Notes under the pieces: model-generated
Databases searched by the model: none
What the model was told of the DNA's origin: nothing
Seen by the model: only the letters and a program-made list of their open reading frames with translations
Program-made: the position numbers and the translations under genes
Source: Vallitaleaceae bacterium
Lineage (GTDB): Bacteria; Bacillota; Clostridia; Lachnospirales; Vallitaleaceae
DNA length: 11,479 nucleotides
Direction: 5' to 3'
Assembly: GCA_027858555.1 (NCBI GenBank)
Contig: JAQICP010000549.1
Span: forward strand, 1-11,479
In this document: piece after piece, positions 7,132-11,479 of the stretch
How positions within the stretch are numbered: position 1 is the stretch's first letter
Layout: each line of letters begins with the position of its first letter

Positions 7132-7166
7132 TACCCATTCATACCATATATGGTATCAGAAGGGTA
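7132..7166. promoter_or_regulatory. Long palindrome between divergent genes (operator or leader hairpin candidate)
   Basis: A perfect 16-base palindrome ATACCATATATGGTAT (7141-7156) is flanked by TACCC (7132-7136) and GGGTA (7162-7166), with TTC/GAA between. Together these make an imperfect 35-base inverted repeat. It lies about 100 bases upstream of the surface protein gene and about 130 upstream of glgC. No T run follows on either strand, so it is not a standard terminator. It could be the operator of a dimeric regulator acting on one or both genes. The regulator is unknown. Confidence 0.5.
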
Positions 7167-7294
7167 AAAATCTGTCAATATATTGTTGATTCGTGTAATA
7201 TTTCATAATTGAAATCTTGTTTTCATTAATGCTTACTATATGTTAAAATTAACTATACGTATTTATGTCGAAAATAATGTATTGGAGATGATTT

Positions 7295-8578
7295 ATGGTG
7301 AAAAAGGAATTTGTAGCTCTTTTACTTGCAGGAGGACAAGGTAGTCGACTTGGCATCATGACTACCGAAACAGCTAAACCAGCAGTACCATATGGAGGAA
7401 AGTATCGTATTATTGATTTTCCTTTAAGCAACTGTGTTAATTCGGGTATTGATACAGTTGGTGTTTTTACACAATACGAACCACTAGAATTAAACGCACA
7501 CATTTGCATATGCAAACCTTGGGATTAAGACCGAATCAATGGAGGCGTTACGATTCTTTCGCCTTATCAAAAATCTCAAAATAGTGACTGGTTTACAGGC
7601 ACAGCTAACGCAGTATTTCAGAATATTCACTATACCGATAAACTAAATCCTGAATATGTCATCATTCTTTCTGGGGATCACATCTATAAGATGGACTATG
7701 CAAAGATGTTAGTAGCCCACAAGCAGAATGAAGCTGATGCTACCATATCAGTCTTTCAAATCCCTCTAGACGAAGCTAGTCGTTTTGGCATTATGAACAC
7801 CAGAGACAATGGTGAAATCTATGAGTTTGAAGAAAAACCAGCTAAGCCAAAAAGCAACCTAGCTTCCATGGGTGTGTACATATTTACTTGGAAGGTATTG
7901 CGTGAATATCTAATCAATGACGCCAAAGACCCTACTTCACACAATGACTTTGGTAAGAATATCATTCCAAACATGTTAGCTGATGGTAAAAGATTATACG
8001 CCTATGAGTTTTCAGGTTACTGGAAAGACGTAGGTACCATTCAAGCTTACTGGGAATCTCATATGGATCTTATTCAACGGATACCTGAGTTCAACTTATT
8101 TGACCACAGCTGGAAGATTTTTACAGTCAACCCTGTAAAACCTGCCAATTATATAGGGCCAAGTAGTGTAACTGTCAGATCCATTATTGCAGAAGGTTGC
8201 ATGGTTTATGGTACAGTTATTAACTCAATTATCTTCCCTGGTGTATATATTGAAGAAGGTGCTGTTATTGAAGATTCTATAATAATGTCCAATTCATATA
8301 TTTCAAAAGGTGCTCATATTGTTAAGTCTATCCTCTGTGAAAACGTAAAAGTAGAAGAATCCGCTAGTATAGGCGAAGGTGAAGATGTGGTGAGTGTTCA
8401 GTTTCCACATCTATATAACAGCGGCATTACTTTAATCGGAGAAAAAGCTATCATACCCGCTAGCATGGTTATTGGTAAAAATGTTGTCATAGATCGCCAC
8501 ATTACTGCCGAAGATTATAAAACAGCTCATATAGCTTCAGGAGACAGTGTTATGAAAGGGGGCCATGATAATGCATAG
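7295..8578 (+). pseudogene. glgC: glgC, ADP-glucose pyrophosphorylase catalytic subunit, interrupted by one in-frame TAA
   Basis: GlgC makes ADP-glucose from ATP and glucose-1-phosphate, the first committed step of bacterial glycogen synthesis. The frame from ATG 7295 to TAG 8576-8578 spans 427 codons, a normal GlgC length, and is open except for TAA at 7526-7528 (codon 78). The stop-free parts are 7295-7528 and, from the next ATG, 7691-8578. The sequence between them also reads as GlgC in the same frame (DRINGGVTILSPYQK, then WFTGTANAVFQNI), so this is a point nonsense change, not a frameshift or insertion. Conserved parts are present: GGQGSR at 13-18, AKPA at 27-30, SGDHIYK at 126-132, EFEEKP, SNLASMGVYIF, GYWKDVGT and the C-terminal left-handed beta-helix repeats. 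The stop replaces the Leu of the WDLDR motif. Two nearby Cys codons (71, 73) replace the Gly residues of the motif normally seen there. The downstream part alone lacks the nucleotide-binding loop. A sequence error is a real alternative. The start has GGAGATG about 6 bases upstream. The gene overlaps glgD. Confidence 0.88.
8555..8573 (+). promoter_or_regulatory. Ribosome binding site that decides the glgD start
   Basis: AAAGGGGG (8555-8562) lies inside the end of glgC. It is only 2 bases from the ATG at 8565 but 8 bases from the ATG at 8571, which is the normal distance. The second ATG also gives the usual GlgD beginning (Met, a few residues, then LGII). I therefore prefer 8571. Confidence 0.65.
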
Positions 8579-9692
8579 TACTTTAGGCATCATTACTACA
8601 GGTGGTCGTAACGAGCAAATGAAAGATTTATCAGCCATAAGATCTGTTTCTGCAACAGCTTTTGGTGGTAGATATAGGGCTATTGATTTTGTCTTATCAA
8701 ATATGGTTAATTCTGGCATCAATAAAGTAGGTGTTGTAACCCAATATAGTTATCGCTCACTGATGGACCATCTAGGTTCAGGTAAAGAATGGGACTTAGA
8801 CAGACGAAATGGTGGTCTTTTCTTCTTCCCACCCTATCTAGAAGGCGTAGGCAGTGGCTGGTATAGAGGTACTGCTGACGGCATGTATAGCAATATGTCT
8901 TTCTTAAGGCGAAGCACTGAAGATTACGTATTAATTGCTACTGGAAATTGTATCTACAAAACGAACTATACTGAAATGTTAGAAAACCATATTGAAACTG
9001 GTGCTGATATCAGTTTATTATATCGAAATATGAACGATATCAATCCACAGGAATTACCACATTATGGTATTGTACAATTAGATGAGAAAGGTTGTATAGC
9101 AGATCTTCGTGAAAAACCTTTACATCCAATTGGTACCCTGGCTTCTCTAGGTGTTTATATATTAAAAAGAACACTCCTAATGGAATTACTGGAAGAGGCA
9201 GAAAGTCATGGTCATTATGACTTTGTGAAAGATATATTCATTAAAAAAATCGGTGTTCTTAATATGTGCGCATATGAATTCAAAGGTTATTGGCGGTCAA
9301 TGAGTTCAATACCACTGGTATATAATACCAACATGGATCTACTGAATCCAGCTATTAGAAAAGAGCTTTTTGATGATGACTTCCCAGTCTTTACCAAAGT
9401 CAAAGACGAGACCCCTTCCAAATTCAATGAAGAAGCAAAAGTCAGCAATTCAATTATTGCAGATGGCTGTATCATTGAAGGTATTGTAGAAAACAGTGTG
9501 CTCTTTAGAGGTGTTAAAGTTGCAAAAGGTACCCATATTAAAGATAGTATCATCATGCAAGATACGGTTGTAGAAGAAAATGCAAACCTTCAATATGTGA
9601 TTCTTGACAAAGAAGTAGTTATAACTGCCGGAAAAGAACTTAAGGGTGAAGAGACTTATCCTATGGTTGTGTCAAAAGGTTCTACTATATAA
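8571..9692 (+). CDS. glgD: GlgD, non-catalytic (regulatory) subunit of ADP-glucose pyrophosphorylase
   Basis: This 373-residue protein has the nucleotidyltransferase-like fold followed by left-handed beta-helix repeats. It is clearly homologous to the GlgC next to it, but catalytic positions are changed as expected for GlgD. Counting from the upstream ATG at 8565, so that the numbers match GlgC, the GGQGSR loop is replaced by GGRNEQ (13-18). The metal-binding Asp128 of GlgC (SGDH) is Asn (ATGN). GYWKDVGT is GYWRSMSS. In Firmicutes GlgD pairs with GlgC and raises its activity in a hetero-oligomer, with little activity of its own. It overlaps the end of glgC by 8 bases, so the two are translationally coupled. 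A strong terminator follows, and no glgA, glgB or glgP is present in the window. The frame is intact with WDLDR preserved, in contrast to glgC. A start at 8565 (375 residues) is possible but has poor ribosome binding site spacing. Confidence 0.93.
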   Translation: MHSTLGIITTGGRNEQMKDLSAIRSVSATAFGGRYRAIDFVLSNMVNSGINKVGVVTQYSYRSLMDHLGSGKEWDLDRRNGGLFFFPPYLEGVGSGWYRGTADGMYSNMSFLRRSTEDYVLIATGNCIYKTNYTEMLENHIETGADISLLYRNMNDINPQELPHYGIVQLDEKGCIADLREKPLHPIGTLASLGVYILKRTLLMELLEEAESHGHYDFVKDIFIKKIGVLNMCAYEFKGYWRSMSSIPLVYNTNMDLLNPAIRKELFDDDFPVFTKVKDETPSKFNEEAKVSNSIIADGCIIEGIVENSVLFRGVKVAKGTHIKDSIIMQDTVVEENANLQYVILDKEVVITAGKELKGEETYPMVVSKGSTI

Positions 9693-9720
9693 GGTGTAGG
9701 CGAAAGATAAGATACAATGC

Positions 9721-9754
9721 AAAAGCGCTCCGATTTAAAATGGAGCGCTTTTTT
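9721..9754 (+). terminator. Intrinsic terminator of glgCD
   Basis: AAAAGCGCTCC (9721-9731) pairs perfectly over 11 bases with GGAGCGCTTTT (9742-9752), with a 10-base loop, and a run of six T residues closes it. It lies 29 bases after the glgD stop. On the minus strand it also ends in four T residues, so it may serve the convergent serpin gene. Confidence 0.93.
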
Positions 9755-9771
9755 ATGCCATTTATATATTT

Positions 9772-9796
9772 GGAAAGTTCGGCGTAAGAACTTTCC
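9772..9796. repeat. 9-bp perfect inverted repeat between convergent genes
   Basis: GGAAAGTTC (9772-9780) and GAACTTTCC (9788-9796) are perfect inverted copies around a 7-base loop. No T run follows on either strand. The ten bases AGAACTTTCC also occur in another intergenic region at 3873-3882, which may hint at a dispersed element but can be chance. Confidence 0.6.
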
Positions 9797-9808
9797 ATGC
9801 CTAATCAA

Positions 9809-9844
9809 CTTATCCTTACTTTGAAATAAATATTGAAGGATAAG
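9809..9844. repeat. Second 9-bp inverted repeat between convergent genes
   Basis: CTTATCCTT (9809-9817) pairs with AAGGATAAG (9836-9844) across an 18-base loop. It follows the glgD terminator and the 9772-9796 repeat, so three hairpins are stacked in under 130 bases. It ends 37 bases before the serpin stop codon. It lacks a T run, so termination is doubtful. Confidence 0.5.
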
Positions 9845-9880
9845 AATACCGGGCGTACACTTTGTTCTAGCAATTATATT

Positions 9881-11197
9881 TTACTCTCCAGTATAAGTCC
9901 CCATGAATATGGGCAAATCCGTTACACTATCCTTTATTACAAATAAGAAAGGTTGATCACAAGTCATCACAAGAGGTTCTTCCATTTCCATTGCAGATTC
10001 AGTCTTCATCTCAATTACGGTGACAGCTGCCGCTTCAGTACCTGCCTCATCTAGATCAATCTTTGTATTTTGAAATATTCTACTCACCCATACAGGTTGT
10101 GCTTCTTCAATCATAAGTCCAAATTCTGCCACTTCTTTTGAGAACGCATCAATCATGCCTAAACTTTTTAGAATATCATTCAAGTCATTCTTTGCATCGA
10201 AAGTAAACTTTGGCAAACTAAGCCTCACACTATTATATTCAAATCCATCACCGACAACAAGGGTACCCAATACTTCATCGGTCACACTTAGCATGTAATT
10301 ATTCAAGGTATCTTTTGGTAGAATCACAACCATCTCAGTACCACCTATATATGGCAATACGATAGTCTGACATGTTTCGTCCTCGTAATAATTAAAACTG
10401 TTGGTTTGATGCATCATACTTACTGTTTCAGTAATATCCTCAGTAACATAGAATATCTGGTCACTAGTAGCATTTGCTTCGAATTCATCAACCCAAGTAC
10501 CCTTGAAATATATCGTATTCATCAGGATTGAGAGTGTATCAGGATCAAGTTGATCAATGGTGTCTTTTAGCATGCCATTGGTCTGTTCTTCAACCCACTG
10601 ATTCATACTATCCACTGTATCTGTGCTAGTGAAATCACTGATATAAACCTCAGCATCATAAGATGCTTTTAGTGTATCTATAAATGCTTGCTTTGGTGTC
10701 ATATCATCTCTCATCCAATATGAGTTAGCTATGGCAAGGGCTTGATTCTCACCACTATCCTGAGTCAGATATAACATGATGTTTTTATAGGCTTCATTAA
10801 GATTTTCTTCTTCCCCAAGTAAAGCTGTAATCTGATCTTTAGTATCACCCTGGGCACCATTTTGCAGCATGGCAAGGGCAAAACTCAGACTAACTGGCGA
10901 AATCAGATGATTACTGTCTGGATCATCCAGCCATAGGCTTCGAAGAACTTCCATACCTAGGACATAGTTATCATCTGCTTTGTCACTTCCGAATAACCCT
11001 GCATCTGCCGAGGTAACAGATTCTTTATTCACGCGGGTTACCTCAAATGTTGTTGTGGGCTCAACTGCTACTGCTTCTATATTGGTTGGTGTCGTCGTAT
11101 CTGAGTTTATATCAATATTGGTATTTGTTGATTGTTCAATTTGACCACATCCACTTAGCAAAATCAAAACACCGCCTAATGCAATTAATTGTTTCAT
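9881..11197 (-). CDS. Lipoprotein serpin (serine/cysteine protease inhibitor)
   Basis: This 438-residue protein has a lipoprotein signal (MKQLIALGG, hydrophobic stretch, lipobox LSGC with Cys17). A Thr/Asn-rich linker of about 45 residues leads into a complete serpin domain. Visible family features are ISPVSLSFALAML (99-111), MNQWVEEQTNG (198-208), NTIYFKGTW (227-235), LPKF (328-331) and the C-terminal serpin signature DQPFLFVI (414-421). The hinge before the reactive centre loop reads EAGTEAAA (384-391), with Gly at P15, Thr at P14 and small residues at P12-P10, as in inhibitory serpins. It is therefore likely to trap a protease covalently outside the cell. Counting from P17 the scissile bond would be Glu400-Ser401, but the loop is about five residues longer than in alpha-1-antitrypsin, so P1 is uncertain. 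The start at 11197 is chosen over an upstream ATG at 11224 because AAAGGAGAG lies 6 bases before it and it gives a normal lipoprotein signal. It is convergent with glgD and single. The target is unknown. Confidence 0.93.
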   Translation of the reverse strand: MKQLIALGGVLILLSGCGQIEQSTNTNIDINSDTTTPTNIEAVAVEPTTTFEVTRVNKESVTSADAGLFGSDKADDNYVLGMEVLRSLWLDDPDSNHLISPVSLSFALAMLQNGAQGDTKDQITALLGEEENLNEAYKNIMLYLTQDSGENQALAIANSYWMRDDMTPKQAFIDTLKASYDAEVYISDFTSTDTVDSMNQWVEEQTNGMLKDTIDQLDPDTLSILMNTIYFKGTWVDEFEANATSDQIFYVTEDITETVSMMHQTNSFNYYEDETCQTIVLPYIGGTEMVVILPKDTLNNYMLSVTDEVLGTLVVGDGFEYNSVRLSLPKFTFDAKNDLNDILKSLGMIDAFSKEVAEFGLMIEEAQPVWVSRIFQNTKIDLDEAGTEAAAVTVIEMKTESAMEMEEPLVMTCDQPFLFVIKDSVTDLPIFMGTYTGE

Positions 11198-11212
11198 AAA
11201 ATACTCTCCTTT
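11195..11212 (-). promoter_or_regulatory. Ribosome binding site that decides the serpin start
   Basis: On the minus strand AAAGGAGAG (11204-11212) precedes the ATG at 11195-11197 by 6 bases. The longer frame starting at 11224 would add nine residues, including charged ones, in front of the lipoprotein signal and would contain this site inside its coding sequence. The shorter form is therefore preferred. Confidence 0.8.
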
Positions 11213-11262
11213 CATAATAATCATTCACTCACATTACTTATTCACATTTATTGACATACTTC

Positions 11263-11318
11263 TTGATAGTTACTATGACGATTAATAGGATATGAATGTT
11301 CCATTACCAGAATCCTAT
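11263..11318 (+). promoter_or_regulatory. Plus-strand promoter-like element overlapping an inverted repeat
   Basis: TTGATA (11263-11268) and TAGGAT (11286-11291) are 17 bases apart on the plus strand. The -10 box is part of ATAGGAT (11285-11291), which has a perfect inverted copy ATCCTAT at 11312-11318. No plus-strand gene is seen before the window ends, so the element may serve a gene beyond the edge, a small RNA, or be fortuitous. Confidence 0.25.
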
Positions 11319-11362
11319 ATATAGCCCCTATCACTACCATAGATAATATTATACATTATAAT

Positions 11363-11391
11363 AGCCCCAAATCCATGTTGGATCTGAGGCT
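11363..11391. terminator. Imperfect hairpin upstream of the serpin gene, possible terminator
   Basis: The 12-base arms 11363-11374 (AGCCCCAAATCC) and 11380-11391 (GGATCTGAGGCT) pair at 10 of 12 positions around a 5-base loop. On the plus strand the hairpin is followed by TGTTGTTCT. On the minus strand it is followed by ATTATAAT. It may end a transcript entering from outside the window on the minus strand, but neither side has a good T run. Confidence 0.35.
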
Positions 11392-11479
11392 TGTTGTTCT
11401 ACTTACTTCCAATTATTATTTTATAAGTTTTACTAATCTTATTGGTTTAGTCCCCTGAATACTTCACACTATTTTGGGA

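Noticed and set aside
7505..7527. Diversity-generating retroelement hypermutation in glgC
   Set aside because: Such mutagenesis changes template adenines and targets surface-binding domains. The changes here fit G to T and T to A, and no reverse transcriptase is in the window.
7526..7528. Programmed recoding (selenocysteine or pyrrolysine) at the glgC stop
   Set aside because: The codon is TAA, which is not used for either residue. The expected residue is Leu in a structural motif, and no recoding hairpin is evident just downstream.
7691..8578. A separate 295-residue gene starting at the internal ATG
   Set aside because: It is the same frame as the 7295 start and reads as GlgC without a break in homology. 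Alone it lacks the nucleotide-binding loop and it has no good ribosome binding site.

Overview
The window is AT-rich DNA with strong AGGAGG-type ribosome binding sites, short intergenic regions and typical Firmicutes lipoprotein signals. A GlgC/GlgD pair of ADP-glucose pyrophosphorylase subunits is characteristic of Firmicutes. With the secreted lipoproteins, including a lipoprotein serpin, this points to an anaerobic clostridial bacterium, possibly a free-living Lachnospirales-like lineage. That placement is inference; no rRNA or other marker gene is present.

Layout from left to right. (1) 31-879, minus: a PHP-family metal-dependent phosphoesterase. (2) 880-1414: a long gene-free stretch with a degenerate hexanucleotide tract, a perfect 11-bp tandem duplication, a minus-strand promoter for the PHP gene and a plus-strand promoter for the next gene. 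(3) 1415-3751, plus: a 778-residue lipoprotein with a papain-like Cys/His/Asp core and a C-terminal DUF2135/YfaP-like domain. (4) 3752-3989: clustered hairpins and a bidirectional terminator. (5) 3990-4412, minus: a HIT-family nucleotide hydrolase. (6) 4596-5546, plus: a ten-helix EamA/DMT transporter. (7) 5658-7031, minus: a secreted, membrane-anchored protein with acidic Pro/Gly-rich repeats and a charged cytoplasmic tail. (8) 7032-7294: a divergent regulatory region with a long palindrome. (9) 7295-9692, plus: glgC and glgD, overlapping and closed by a strong terminator. (10) 9881-11197, minus: a lipoprotein serpin. (11) 11198-11479: its upstream region, with no further gene seen.

Apart from glgCD the genes are single units pointing in different directions, so the window does not read as one operon or defence island. 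glgCD would make ADP-glucose for glycogen synthesis, but glgC as given carries one in-frame TAA at codon 78. The codons on both sides stay in frame and conserved. GlgD, which aligns to this part of GlgC with no gaps, has Leu at that position. Two further substitutions of conserved glycines lie within 23 bases of the stop. This is either a very recent gene loss or a local sequence error, and it is the most checkable oddity in the window. The other items of interest are the domain architecture of the cysteine-peptidase-like lipoprotein, the serpin with an intact inhibitory hinge, and several structured intergenic repeats. I found no convincing new multi-gene system.
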